A DNA stretch of 64,000 bases from Hemicordylus capensis (GCF_027244095.1 NC_069659.1:337880750-337944749), one strand, 5' to 3'; positions 42,677 to 54,224 are shown, counted from the first letter of the stretch. A program made the numbers and translations. The notes: generated by a model from the sequence alone, not told the origin.

Positions 42677-45011
42677 GCATAGATAACACACTCTCGCTGT
42701 TAGCCCACTAAGCCGGTGTTCGAGGCATAGTTACAAGAACCAGTCAAAAAGCTGTCAACCCTGAAGAGGGACATTAAGGGGGTGAACATTTTCCTGGCAT
42801 CTCAATAAAGTGGTGGGAAAAGCTTCAACTTACTAAAGATGGTGGACAAGTGAGTAGCCAGAACTACTCTGTGCTGTGACCTTTCTATACCATCTCTTCC
42901 TTCCCCACTGCAAGATCTGCTCACCTCTCTGAAGCACAAACGTGCAACTTTTAAGTATCCCAGCAGCATCATGGACTTGAATCAGCTCCCATTAGGGCTG
43001 CCTTTCTTTAAAAGCAGCCCCTGCTGTTTAAGTGTGTTGTGCAGACATCAGAAGGTGACAATTCTTAACTTCCATGGTGCTTAATCTGCTGATTTCGGCA
43101 GCTCAGATTGCTGTGGAAGGCACCCAGGTCTCCAGTGTTCATGCTGAAATGCTTTGCGTTGCTAGATTTTTTTGTTTTCTTGTTCATGTATTATTTTGTA
43201 AAAGATGCTAAGGCAAGGCTTCTCTTATATAAGAGTAGGCTTGCTTGAAAGTTCAACGAGTAGATCAGTTTTCAGCCTCTAAAATGGGTCGCATAGGGCG
43301 TCTTTTACAACACTGAGGTAATCTGATCAATTTGATCATTACGATTCATGGTGCACATATCAAAAGGAGATGCAAGTTCTGTTTTCCAACACAGATTGCC
43401 CAAGGGTGAGTGACAGGTTTGGAAGTATCACATGACCTAGCCTTCCTGGGACTGTACCACTTCGGACTCTGGGAAGGGAAGCAACGTGTTCTAGCCTTCT
43501 GCTAAGCAGCTTCTTCAACCTGAAGTGACCCAGTCCCAGAAGGGATGTTCCATGTGGTAATTCAGAACAGGTAGCTAAGCTCTTTTCGGTATCACTCCAC
43601 TACAAAAGGTTCTGGGGATCATCGTGGGTCAATGGAAGCCTACCACGACGTTTTTGAGCACCTTGATACAGAAGACCCTTTAATATCATGGGGTTAATGT
43701 TCCATGAAAGTTAAATTAGCAAATGTTAAACCCAGGCTATCCAACTCTGAAAAATGGAGTTAGGTTCCTGAGCGGTAGCACAGGCTCCTCAAAGAGGTGA
43801 AGGTACAAGCATTCAACCTCCCACGAATGACTTCATGGTGTGAGGGTTGATCTAGCGCAGAAACCAGATCTGCACAAAATGGTGCTCAGCAACTCGATGT
43901 GCGAGCGCCAAGCAGACGGGGATTTAACAAATTAAAGGAGTTCTCCCAGCTGCTTCTCAGCTGAGAAGCTGTGCACAGGGTTGAAAATTTAAAATCTAAA
44001 CCTCTTTGAACAGCCCAAGTCACTTCTCAGCTGGAATAAGCCCTTTAATATCCTCAGTCACTTCTCACCTGAGCAGCGGCACAGGCAACTTCCTTGTACA
44101 CAAATTTAGTTATGATGGGGGGGGGGCGGGTATCTTTGTTCATTCACAGGACTGGAATGTAGAAGTTAAAGAAGAAACCCCCACAAAAGACACAAAACGA
44201 CCACTGTTGATAACTAAACTGGTGTCCAAGGAAGTTGCCCACAAAAAAGGAAAAACCATGAAAGACAACCCAAAAAATTCAAGGGTCACCTGTATCATCA
44301 GAGGCTGACATACCACGCGAAGGTACAGCAGCCCAGTAACACTGCGTGTATGACAGTTATGCACACTGCACAAACACAAAAATGGTGCAGACGACATTAT
44401 GCAAGCGGACGCCCCCTCCTTTCCAGTGGGGCTTACTCTTGTGTAACACGGCACAATTTTGGCATTTGCACAATGTGTATAACTTGCATACACCCAGTCC
44501 CTGGGCTGACGTACCCTGGTGTGATGCATTAGCCAGATGCAACAGCCCCCAGATTAGCAAACACAGCCTGCTATTCCAGAAAAGCACATGCCTACCGCAA
44601 GTATAATTCAGGGATGCCAAGCTCCATGTCTTACTCCATCCTGCTCCCTGTTTTGCACTCCATCGGCAGATGCAGTGGGCGGCATGCACCCTGGGGGTGA
44701 GTGTGATTTTCTGGAACAGGGCTTCTGCAATTCCCCCCCCCCCCCCACTCCTTTCCAAAATTAACCTATCTGGGGGGAGAAAGATCTGGCAGGCCTGCTG
44801 CATGGTGCTACAACTTCTAACCAGGCCACTGCAATCACCAACACTGGATCTTCTTGACAGGCTATAATGGCTGTGGCTTGTTTGTTTCTCAGCAAGACCA
44901 CCACTTCGTGCTGGTTCATCTGGTAATAAGGAGTCCTGCTCCAATTTTGCAGTGGTCTTCCTCTTCGCAGAATTTCAAACCTGCTTCATTTAGAAATGTG
45001 AGGGGCTTTAT
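42677..45011. other. Sequence downstream of TNFSF10
   Basis: 2.3 kb with few recognisable repeats: poly-G at 44117 and poly-C at 44732. It should hold the TNFSF10 3' UTR next to 45011. Open frames at 44140-44530 and 44357-44944 (minus) have no family motif. Confidence 0.4.
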
Positions 45012-45466
45012 TCAGGAGATCAGAAAGGCTCCGAAGAAACTGGCTTCTTTATCCATGTCCACCAGGCTCTCATCATTGATGGAGACAAGAATCCGATCGT
45101 TGCTTTTTAACTGGAACACTCCGCCTTGGTATATGGAGTAAAGTCCGTAGCTTGCCTTTTTGGACCAGCAGCTCGTCCTTGCACTTTTCATCAGCAGGAT
45201 GGGGTCTGGATAATCCGTATACTTGGAAATGTACTGAACCATTTGCTTGGGGTTGAGGACGCTGTCGGATTCAGGGTTGGGATCAAACTCTTCATTCTCA
45301 GGTTCACGGAACCGAAAGTAAGTCTGAGAGTAGATATAGTAGAAGCCTGTTTGGGGGATGATAAGCTCCCCATTCCTCAATCCTACATTGTAGAGGAAGG
45401 AATGTGCTCTCTTGGATGGCTCCCAGTTGCTGATTTTGTACCCAAACATTCTTCTGAATGACAGAT
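45012..45466 (-). CDS. TNFSF10: TRAIL, exon 5 (TNF homology domain)
   Basis: Last coding exon of TNF superfamily member 10 (TRAIL), a type II membrane ligand that trimerises and triggers death receptors. It opens after cccaccagtcacag, and the split codon with exon 4 gives Asp followed by LSFRRMFGYKISNWEPS. The TNF homology domain is well kept: HSFLYNVGLRNGELIIPQTG, YYIYSQTYFRF, QMVQYI.KYTDYPDPILLMKSA, the SCWSK cysteine that binds the trimer zinc (Cys230 in human), ASYGLYSIYQGGVFQL, NDRILVSI, and the end EASFFGAFLIS. The loop after YFRFREP is longer than in human and acidic (about 20 residues rich in Glu, Asp, Asn and Pro). TGA stop at 45012-45014. The exon looks functional. Confidence 0.97.
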
Positions 45467-45715
45467 CTGTGACTGGTGGGAGAAGATAAAAAGCAGCTTT
45501 TAGGCATACAAAATACAGAACAAGTCCCATACCCTTAAATACTTTTAAAAGAGAATATTTTGCAAGTAGTTTCAAACCCAACCCCAAGCCCACCCGTGAC
45601 CAGTTTTGATTCCAAACCAGAGGATTGTGCATACTCTAGCACCTGGCAATTGTTCTGATCATGCATAAGTCCCTGTTCATTTGGGTGAAGGGACCATGTA
45701 CAAATGCAGCACGAA

Positions 45716-45932
45716 GCCAGCGTTGAGTAGTGTTGGATTAGTACTTAGGAGACCCCAAATTCAAATCGCTGTTCAGCCATCACACTCAATGGGTGACTCT
45801 GGGCCAGCCACTTACCTCTCAGCCTAACCTACCTCACAGGACTGTTGTGAGGATAACCATAACCAATGTAACTGCTCTGGGCTCCTTGGAGGAAGAGCAG
45901 GATATAAATGTAAAAATAAATAAGTCTGAACA
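45716..45932 (+). mobile_element. CORE-SINE/MIR-like SINE M6
   Basis: tRNA-like head (tgttggattagtacttagga), gactctgggccagccactta, cacaggactgttgtgaggat and LINE-type tail with ggaagagcaggatataaatg. In TNFSF10 intron 4, opposite strand. Confidence 0.75.
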
Positions 45933-47261
45933 AGAGTGGAATGTAAAATTGTTGTTGAAAATGAAATGAAGAGAGTGCCATAGCTAAAAGAAGCCAGCCA
46001 GCTTTCCTATATGGCAGGCCAACTCTACCAGCCTGGGAACATATGGGGACTCCTGAAGGGTGTGGCTATCCAGTTGCTTCCAAGCTTCAGAGGTCCAATT
46101 TAATCAGAAAGCAATCTGCATCTACTAGATCTTCATGGATTTCTTGGGCTGCCCTTTTCTTTGGATTGCCATCCTCTGAACATTCTCTCTCTCTCTCTTT
46201 TTATACAGAGCATGTAGATTATGAGGAGGAGGATATCAAAATAAAAATGCAGTTTTCTGCGTTCCTCTCCTGTGTTTTTTCAGATCCGATTTGTGATCAC
46301 TTTTGGGAGTGTAATAAAACACTATTGCAGCGTCAGCCTGTCCAGTGTGGTCAAGACACAATGCTAAGGCTGCTTTTTGGGGCCCCTGTGCCTTTAAATT
46401 AAACACATCCGCTTTGCTGGGTCACAGCATTTTATTGCTCCCTATTGACCCCAGCTGATGGATTAGGGAGTAATTCCCCCTGGAACGGCCTCTCTAAATT
46501 GCCTAAATGCCCACTGGGGAAAGGAATTTAGTTACAGATTTACTCTTTCCCCCCATGTCATTTATAGCAAAATAGCTCTATTATGTAGAAAAAATAATTA
46601 ATCTGACAATTACAAATTCTCCAGCTGAAACCATTGAGAATGTTAAAAACAGCCTGAATTTATAAGCAACACAATTATATTTGGAGCTGCTAGAGAGCTA
46701 TGGCGAACAGTGCTTCATTCTTATTTTGTCTTAGAGTTCTTGTTTTTTTAGTGTTTGCATTGGAACCCTTCTCCTAAAGAGTGGTATATAAGATACCTGT
46801 GAGTAAACATTTTAGGAGGATCTTCGCCATGGGGGGAAAGCACTGCTGGGCAATATGGCAGTGTTTTAAATTGACATGTAAAACTTTCACTTTAATTCTG
46901 CTTTCAGCAAATTGGAGATAAGCAATGCCATAAACAGAGGTCTTAGCATTGAAGTATCCTAGGATGGAGATTACCTGTGCATCATTTCTATGTGAGAATT
47001 CTTTTTGTTGAATGATCCATTTTTGGACTAACTAACCCAGCAAAGAATTAAAAGGACTATAACAACAAAAACAAAAAGTGCAACACTTTTTCTTACCTAA
47101 AGGCTGTTCCATATTTTCTGGTACTTTCTCATTGCAATGCTAGTTTCACTGGGCCAATGAGGACCGGACAGAGGTACGGTACCTATAAGCACTGTCTGTG
47201 TCTTTGCACCTCTAGGAAGTTGCCAAGTACATAAATCCACTAAACATGTGCAACTATCTTA
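45933..47261. other. TNFSF10 intron 4, unassigned part
   Basis: No repeat or exon recognised; a short CT run sits at 46184-46200. Confidence 0.4.
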
Positions 47262-47338
47262 AGAGTCACGCTAGTGGTCCATGCAGCCCAAGTATTGTCT
47301 ACTCTGGCTGGTAGCAGCTATCCAATGCATGTAATAAA

Positions 47339-47623
47339 GCAATTCTTCCACCAAGACCTTTTTATTATGCAAAGATTAAATACCAGATGTTACAAGTTAA
47401 AACAAAACCAGTTTCAATGTCAAAAACACCATCAGTTGCTTACACAAACCAAATACTGCAGCAGTGCTTAAATCCCTTTCTTTAGAAATAAGCACTGCTG
47501 AGATATTTGGTTTGTATAAACAACTGATGATTATGTTTTTGACATTGAAACTGGTTTTGTTTTAAATGGTAACATCTGTTATTTTATCTTTGCATAATAA
47601 AGACGTCTTGGTGGAAGAATTGC
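47339..47623. repeat. Long foldback element beside TNFSF10 exon 4
   Basis: Two arms of about 130 bases pair across a centre near 47485: gcaattcttccaccaagac with gtcttggtggaagaattgc at the outside, and agcactgct words at the centre. It ends 54 bases from the exon 4 donor. The class is not clear, since no definite target duplication is seen. A scrap of SINE tail lies just left (47265-47320). Confidence 0.8.
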
Positions 47624-47677
47624 ATAGAGTTAATATGCGCAAAGCATCGCCAACTTATCCACGTAATAATGTATTAC

Positions 47678-47779
47678 CTTGCGGCGTTACAGAACTCTTC
47701 CTGCTTCTATTTGCGGTTAGGTGAGCTGCCGCTCTGGGCACCACAGGTTCAGATGGATCTCTTTCCGTTGCAGCGGAAC
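47678..47779 (-). CDS. TNFSF10: TRAIL, exon 4 (stalk)
   Basis: A 102-base exon between a tgtttctgcag acceptor and an AAG/GTAATA donor. In the frame set by the neighbours it encodes SAATERDPSEPVVPRAAAHL, then TANRSRKSSVTPQ, which parallels the human stalk and start of the receptor-binding domain (RGPQRVAAHITGTRGRSNT). The AAHLT segment is the first strand of the TNF fold. Phases (two bases in, one base out) agree with exons 3 and 5. Confidence 0.92.
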
Positions 47780-47959
47780 CTGCAGAAACACCATTGATGA
47801 CAATGAAGAATCATCAGAATGTAATCTTGAACTGCAGTATTAATGGAGGCATTGCTGTGGCCATGGGGCAGATCACATGCTTTGCATGCACAAGCTCCAA
47901 TCCTCAGCTTCTCGAATCAAAGGAATACAGATAGGAAAACCCTCTCCCTGTGCATTGTT

Positions 47960-48366
47960 CAGCTGCTGCCAGCCAGAGAGGACAATACTGAGGCTGCATG
48001 GAGCAATGGTCTGACGTGTCATAAGGTAGTTGCACATGTCCATTATTTTCTGTTTATGAAAAAGGCAAGAAGGGCAGTAAACACAACACAGGAAGCTGCC
48101 TTATACGGAGTCAGACCACTGATTCATCTAGCTCAATATTATCCACACGGACTGGCAGGAGATCTCTAGGGTTTCAGATGGGGGTCTTTCCAACCCTACC
48201 CGGAGATGCCAGGGATTGAACCTGGGACCTACTGCCTGCAAAACTGGTGTTCAATCTGGAGCAACCACCCTGCCCCTTAAGCACACTGAATATATGAAGC
48301 TGCCACACACCGAGTCAGATCATTGGCCCATCTAGCTCAGCATTCTCTACAATGACTGGTAGCATG
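47960..48366. mobile_element. Three mosaic SINE pieces
   Basis: A forward tail scrap at 47960-48030 (gagcaatggtctgacgtgtc), a reversed tRNA-type copy at 48085-48248 (gaagctgccttatacggagt to ggattgaacctgggacctac), and a reversed tail scrap at 48290-48366. All in TNFSF10 intron 3. Confidence 0.65.
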
Positions 48367-48435
48367 TCTTCTCTCTAAAAAAATTTCATCTGTGTGCGAA
48401 TGAATTTTGTCCTGGGCAGCAGTATCAAGGCAGTG

Positions 48436-48457
48436 TGTGTGTGTGTGTGTGTGTGCA
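48436..48457 (+). repeat. (TG)n microsatellite
   Basis: Eleven TG units. The flanks (48375-48560) resemble the reversed form of the repeat near 51906-52080. Confidence 0.85.
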
Positions 48458-48754
48458 CGTGCATTCAGAGTGGGGCCTTCCCGATTCAACCTGAGCAGGA
48501 TCTAATTAACTGAGTGGACATCAAGAAGTTTGTGAGCGTGCACACATGTGCGCTGACTGGCAGCAGCAGCTCTTCAGGGTTTCAGATAAAGTTCTGGTAC
48601 TAGGGAACTCCAGCTTATGCTCTCTTCCATTCATTCAAAAGCCCATATATATGAATGTCTCACAGAGCTGATTTACATATCCAGATTCTAGTCCATTAGG
48701 CTTTTAACTGATTTGTCAATAGTTTTCTCACGGCTTTAGTAAGAAATTCATTCA

Positions 48755-49060
48755 TCATAGGAAGCTGCCTTATACTGAGTCAGACTATTGGTCTATCTAG
48801 TTCAGTATTGTCTACACTGATTGGCAGCAGCTCCCCAAGGTTTCAGACAAGACTCTCTCCCAGCCCTTCCTGGCCAAAGAGTAAGCCTGGGACCTTCTGC
48901 AGGCAAACAGATGCTCTACCACGGAGCTACGGCCCCATCGCCTCAAGGAAATACCTTGCCGCAGACAGTGCTCACATGTAGTCACCCATCCAAATGCAAA
49001 CCAGGACAGACTGCTTAGCAAATGGGACAATTCGTGCGCGCTACCACAGGAGCAGCTCCT
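48755..49060 (-). mobile_element. 5S-tRNA mosaic SINE S10, full order
   Basis: Reversed and complete: tail ggaagctgccttatactgag, body agcagctccccaaggtttca, tRNA-like ctctaccacggagctacggc, 5S-like catccaaatgcaaaccagga and the leader gctaccacaggagcagctcc. The best copy for showing all parts. It ends 70 bases from exon 3. Confidence 0.85.
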
Positions 49061-49130
49061 CCCTTTACGAGTAATTCATAAAGTTACTCCAAGAGCAATA
49101 TAATTCCTAGACATGTCACTGTGTCCATAC

Positions 49131-49176
49131 CTTTCCCCGAGGAGGCTGCTTCTTCCACACGGTTCCTGGCTATCAT
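49131..49176 (-). CDS. TNFSF10: TRAIL, exon 3 (stalk, 46 bases)
   Basis: A short exon flanked by a caattgcag acceptor and an AAG/GTATGG donor. It encodes MIARNRVEEAASSGK plus the first base of a Gly codon. It starts at a codon boundary and ends one base in, exactly fitting exon 4. A very short stalk exon at this place is usual for TRAIL. The sequence is too variable to identify alone; the call rests on splice sites, phase and position. Confidence 0.85.
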
Positions 49177-50585
49177 CTGCAATTGCAAATATAATTGATT
49201 AGCTTTCCCCCTTGAGAAATCAGCATAGTTAAAGAAATGTACATGCAGTTTCATTCTAGTGGCTCAGTAAACAGTAAGTAAGGAGATCTCCAATAAAACC
49301 ATTTCCCACCATGTAATTCAATTAAGATGACTTCAATTAAGAAGTCCCACTAAAGTTAACTTTGGGTCAAGCCATATAGCAACCCAACAGTTATTAAACC
49401 TTCGGCAAATATGCTTTCCTAGTACATGTTCTGACTAGCAGGTACGATTAAGAGTTCTAATATACCCTCAGCCACCTGCCAACAAATAAGAAAGATTTTT
49501 ATAAATTCTATGTACTGCTAATGGAATTAGAACAGTTGGTTAATAATATCTTTCAGTGGGTTTAATACATTTCCTTCTAGGGGTACTAACATTTTTAAAT
49601 GCTTCCTCGTCTTCATCATCACTAAAACAAGTCCAAATCCACTACTGAGTCCTCTCTGTTCTGTACTGGTCCATCCTTCTGGCCAGCGGGGCAACACTCT
49701 TAAAATTCCAAGCTCCACTAAACCAACCAAGATATTAATAATAGTTTCTAAAGTTCTTTTGAACTTTAAAGTTTCTTATGCAGGTCGTCTAGTTTACCAA
49801 TCATCTTTTATGCTGTGATTTTAGATAGGAAAACATTGATTCCTCACGATAGTCCTGTAAAGTGGGAGAATTAGCAGCTACAGTTGTCATACCTCACCAA
49901 CTGTGGATTTCTCTAAAGTATACGCAAACTGATTTTCAAAGGCAGTCTAAGGCGGTCTCTCCTACCACGACTGAATACGCGCGAGTTATCATGCAATTTG
50001 GGTCACGAGAAGCATGAAAGAGATGGAAATGGAGGAGGGAGGGAGAGGAGAGAAGCAGACGTGTGAGAGAGAGAGAAGTTGGAGAAACTCTTCATTCAGA
50101 CTGATTGAGCCTCTTCTCATGAGCAGTGAGAAGGGCTCCAGAAGGGGCTACGGTGAAGGCAGATTAGAAGTACCTTCCCCACAAATGAGCAGCTCTTCCT
50201 CCTTGGGCGGGCGGATTGCCCAACCAGACAGCCATTGCAGGGTCAGGGTGCCCCAGAGCTCCAATAACGTACCGAGTGAGTGCACAGTGCAAAATTGGAA
50301 TCCCCGTTCCCCCTGCCCCCGAGTCTGAGACACAATCGTAAAAACAGGGTTAGGAGAGTGCTCGCTCTAACCCACTTTGAGGGGCCAACTGGTGCCGCTG
50401 CGATCGGATGCAATCCTGGTGGTTCACACGCACATGCAAAACTGGCCTGGGCTTCCTTAGCCCGGTTTTCACATGCATGTGAATAGCCTCATTGTGTTTT
50501 GGCGATTTCAAGTGAATTTAAGTGATTTTTGGTGGTTCCAGATTTTTCCTGGGGTTCAATCTACTCATTCTTCTTAGTGATTCTT
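49177..50585. other. TNFSF10 intron 2, unassigned part
   Basis: No repeats named. 50010-50330 is purine-rich then GC-rich. No exon signals beyond chance. Confidence 0.4.
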
Positions 50586-50589
50586 CATG

Positions 50590-50835
50590 GATAACTTCAT
50601 GGAGGAGAGGTCTATCAACAGCTATTAGTCAGAGGGCTAAAGGCCACCTCCAGCCTCAAAGGCAGGATGCCTCTGAGTACCAGTTGCAGGGGAGTAACAG
50701 CAGGAGAGAGGGCATGCCCTCAACTCCTGCCTTTGGGCTTCCAGCAGCATCTGGTGGGCCACTGTGTGAAACAGGATGCTGGACTAGATGGGCCTTGGGC
50801 CTGATCCAGCAGGGCTGTTCTTATGCTCTTATTCT
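50590..50835 (+). mobile_element. CR1 LINE 3' end
   Basis: aggccacctccagcctcaaa, ccactgtgtgaaacaggatg, ggactagatgggccttgggc and ttcttatgctctt close it. Confidence 0.8.
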
Positions 50836-51082
50836 TTGTGATTCTTAGTGACTCCTAGTGATTTTAAGTGCCTTCAATTTCCCCCCCTTTTTTCAGAGGT
50901 GCATTCGTGACCGCAGGTCCCCTAACCCTCCAATTCCCCTGGTCTTGCCAACTGCAGGGTTTTGCTAGAACAGAACCGTTGGCAAGGGACACCTGTACTG
51001 TATCACTTCGAGCCCTACTAGGGCAATCGCACAGAGATCCTAAAATATCTTTATAAGCATATGCTAATATTACCACATCACC

Positions 51083-51340
51083 TTAAGTGGGGCAGCGGGG
51101 AAATGCTTGACTAACAACTAGAAGGTTGCCGGTTCAAATCCCCACTGGTACGTTTCCCAGACTATGGGAAGCACCTATATCAGGCAGCAGCGATACAGGA
51201 AGATGCTGAAAGGCATCATCTCATACTGCACGAGTGGAGGCAATGGTAAACCCCTCCTGTATTCTATCAAAGAAAACCACAGGGCTCTGTGGGCACCAGG
51301 AGCCAAAATCAACTTGACAGCACACTTTACCTTACTTTAA
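51083..51340 (+). mobile_element. Sauria SINE, copy 3
   Basis: gcagcggggaaatgcttgac, ggttgccggttcaaatcccc (box B), gaagatgctgaaaggcatca and tail gacagcacactttaccttac. Near full length, in TNFSF10 intron 2. Confidence 0.85.
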
Positions 51341-52653
51341 TATTACCACTCTCAGTAATACAACGCTGTATTACTGTCAGTGGATGGCATCCTGACTAAC
51401 GAAGCGTGCAAGTAAATTGCACCTCTGAACACTCAACAGGACCACTGTCACTTTCCTTTCGTGTGCAGATTTGCAGCATGGAGCCGGTGGGCACTTCCCA
51501 CGGCTCACTCGCCTGCACTCCCAAAGCGCTCTATTGTGTATACTATGGCCCTCACTTTAACTCCCAATCAGGACGGCAAATGATGAGGTTTCCCAGTTTG
51601 GGTGCAGTGGATATTGTTAACCATGCTATTGACTAGAATTCAAAAATACTACAACAGGAGATAGTGGCCATTCTAAATTAAGCAGTGCACAAATTCCTTG
51701 TACTCTGAATGTGTCTGCACACCTAAAGCAGGCCTTGACAAATCCCAGGCGCCAAGGAGCCATGGTGCCTAGAAATTTAATTGCGGTGCCCAGACTACAG
51801 CAATGCCTCAGTGGTGATATTCAGGAGACTTATTTAAAATCTTTATTTGCCCAAGACAACCAAGGGCAGCTGCAAGGGCCCCCTCAAAGAAGTAGTTTGT
51901 CCCAAAAACACTGTTCCCTCTAAGGTACGCGCATAAGCACTCACAAGTTTTCTGATGTCCGCTCAGTTACTTTTAGATCCCACTCAGGGGCCCCATTCTG
52001 AATGCATTTGCGCACACAGTACTTTGATACTGACACCCAGAACAAAACTGATTCCACACAGAGATGAAAAAAATTAGATGGGCCACTGCCCCCAACCCCT
52101 TTTTCAGAAATCTAATATGTGGGACAAAGCTCACCCACCCATAAATGCACTTTGCCCCAACAGTTTTTTTCTGGTGCCACAGCCCTTTTTCTGTTCCAAG
52201 TATGTTACTTGTAAAGGGAGAAAAAGAGATCCAAATCAAATTAGTCAAGACCTGACTTAAAGCCACTTCAAACAACATGAAGAGTGCAATTTATAGGAAG
52301 TCTGCAGGCAAACATGCCCCTGCCCCGCCCCCGGCAAATGCTCATGTATATAGAACATGGAATGTTGCCAACTTTTGTACTGGCAGCTGGTCCTGCACCC
52401 TTAAGAGCAACTTTACTTTCAAGATAGTAGCAGATAATGTTTATCTTCATGCTATGAAGTGATTCCTCAACATCATCAAGCTGCTGTGGCACAGGAATAG
52501 GCCAGACTACTATTTCTAATTAGTCGGCTACCCTTGAAACGCATGCCAGCAAATATTGCTTATCACACCCACATTTTACATTCTGAGGTGTATACTTAAA
52601 ACATCCCAAGTGCTCTCCAAAAATGTAAATGCGCGAAGTGGATGAGGTTCTAC
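51341..52653. other. TNFSF10 intron 2, repeat-like and unassigned
   Basis: 51906-52080 begins cactgttccctctaaggtac, a hAT-type end, and has a reversed relative near 48375-48560. 52085-52170 belongs to the unnamed repeat at 9790 and 53940. A plus-strand frame at 51406-51636 follows an acceptor-like tract but has no known motif. Confidence 0.4.
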
Positions 52654-52833
52654 AGTTTGCATTTGACATGACAGCTGTTGATTGACAAGTACCTTCTTAA
52701 TTAACCTTGAGAGCTGCCATCTGACTTGCCAGCAGGGGTCGCTATCTTCATTGTAATTTGGATCCAAGTCCTCTAGGTAAAGGTTTTCTCTGGTGAAGCA
52801 AGCAAAATTGCCTTTGGAATAGGTGTCACGGAG
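52654..52833 (-). CDS. TNFSF10: TRAIL, exon 2 (extracellular stalk)
   Basis: Opens after ctttttctaacacag and encodes LRDTYSKGNFACF, an acidic stretch, then PCWQVRWQLSRLIKKVLVN, matching the human QDKYSKSGIACF and PCWQVKWQLRQLVRKMIL. The donor chosen (ACT/GTAGAA) is weak, but it gives 60 residues, the same length as the human segment I aligned, and the right phase for exon 3. A second candidate donor 33 bases earlier (AAG/GTACTT) is also in phase and would remove 11 residues. The exon precedes the trimer domain and links it to the membrane anchor. Confidence 0.92.
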
Positions 52834-53054
52834 CTGTGTTAGAAAAAGAAAGCAGGCATTCATTAATTGACTCTGTGGGTGGGAAGATTCACAGTATTTC
52901 AGGTACAACACTGAAACAAAAACATCTTTATAGGTAGCAAAGACCTTTAGTTCTCAATGAGAAAGATAACCCCACTATTTTAAAAAACCCAAAAAAACCC
53001 ACCTACCAGTTTGCTGTTTTTAATCAGACCTCCTATCTATTGATATCTCGTGAT
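52834..53054. other. TNFSF10 sequence upstream of exon 2
   Basis: No exon signal or repeat recognised. Confidence 0.4.
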
Positions 53055-53330
53055 GATAACTTATTTTAAACATTTATATACTGCCTTTTTAAAAATAAAA
53101 TTCAGAGCAGCTTACAAGGAAGTTAAATGCATTTTAAAAATTACAATTGTAACAGAAGCATAGCAACTACAACTAAGGAGGAAAACCAAGCTTTTCCAAT
53201 TAAGGAAAGAGGCCAGCCTAAACAAAAGGATCTTAACAAGCTTGTGGGAAATACCAGCAAAGCAAGAGACAGCCAGATCTCCCGTGGGAGGGAGTTCCAC
53301 CATTCCACTGACGCTCCCTCCCAGTAATAT
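53055..53330 (-). mobile_element. L2-like LINE 3' end, reversed
   Basis: acatttatatactgcctttt, cagagcagcttacaaggaag, and, near 53280, gtgggagggagttccacca, words typical of reversed L2 3' regions. A further degraded piece continues to about 53660. Confidence 0.55.
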
Positions 53331-54224
53331 GGTTCTCAGATATTATTGTATTTACTTCAAAATGTACACTCCCCTACCCTTAAAGCAAAATTGACTTCAA
53401 GAAGCAGATAGACCATTTTTTAAAATCCAACAACATCAAAACAGTGATATTATTAAAACAGCAAAAGGTAAAAGCACCCAGACAGGAGAAGAAGAAAACC
53501 AAATTCAACAGATGTTCAGAAAAGCTTGGAAAAATAAATAAGTCTTTCCACAAGCCAAACAAAAAACCAGAAAGGTGTTAGGCAAACCGCCTTGGAGGAA
53601 TGTTCCAAAAATGGGGTGCCACCACGGAAAAGGCAAAGAAATAAGGATTATACAACTGGATGAAATTCCAAATAGCAAGACTTCCCAAAAAGTTTAAAGA
53701 AGGATGTAGTTCACGAAGTCTATCAGTACTTACAAAACGGGCATTATACCAACCCCAAGAAGCAGCTGGGGCCCTAACAGTGGGGAGGACTCAGTCTGAT
53801 CAAGAAAGGCACACGCAGCACTGGTCTCAGATCCAGGCGCCCAAACCTGGCCAGGACTGAAACCCAAATCTCTCAGCTGCGCTAGGGTGGCTCCAGTAGG
53901 AGAAAGCAAGGGCCCCATCAGCAAAGTAGCCCCTTCAGGTGTCCCCCATTTCTGTTTCAAAAATTGAACATGTCCGACACAGCTCACCCACCCAGAAATG
54001 CACTTTTCTGTGTCCCCCTCAATTCCCCCCAAAGCCAGAGTCCCAAACAAGGACCCCAAAGATGGCACCCTCCTGATCCAGATTCCCCGGAGGGACCAGC
54101 TCCCTCCACACCAGCGGCCTCACATTCCCCATTGCCAGCAAGACAAGAGGCAGAAATTGACACAGAGGTGACAGAGTTCCAGACTCCATGTTGGCAGATG
54201 TCCCTTGAACACTGTCAGGAAGCA

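Noticed and set aside
51406-51636. Plus-strand frame after an acceptor-like tract in TNFSF10 intron 2
   Set aside because: No recognised motif, no polyadenylation signal and no partner exon; weaker than the candidates at 35458 and 57186.
53380-53562. Hydrophobic minus-strand frame as TNFSF10 exon 1
   Set aside because: No start in TRAIL-like context, no phase-0 donor, and it overlaps reversed L2-like sequence.
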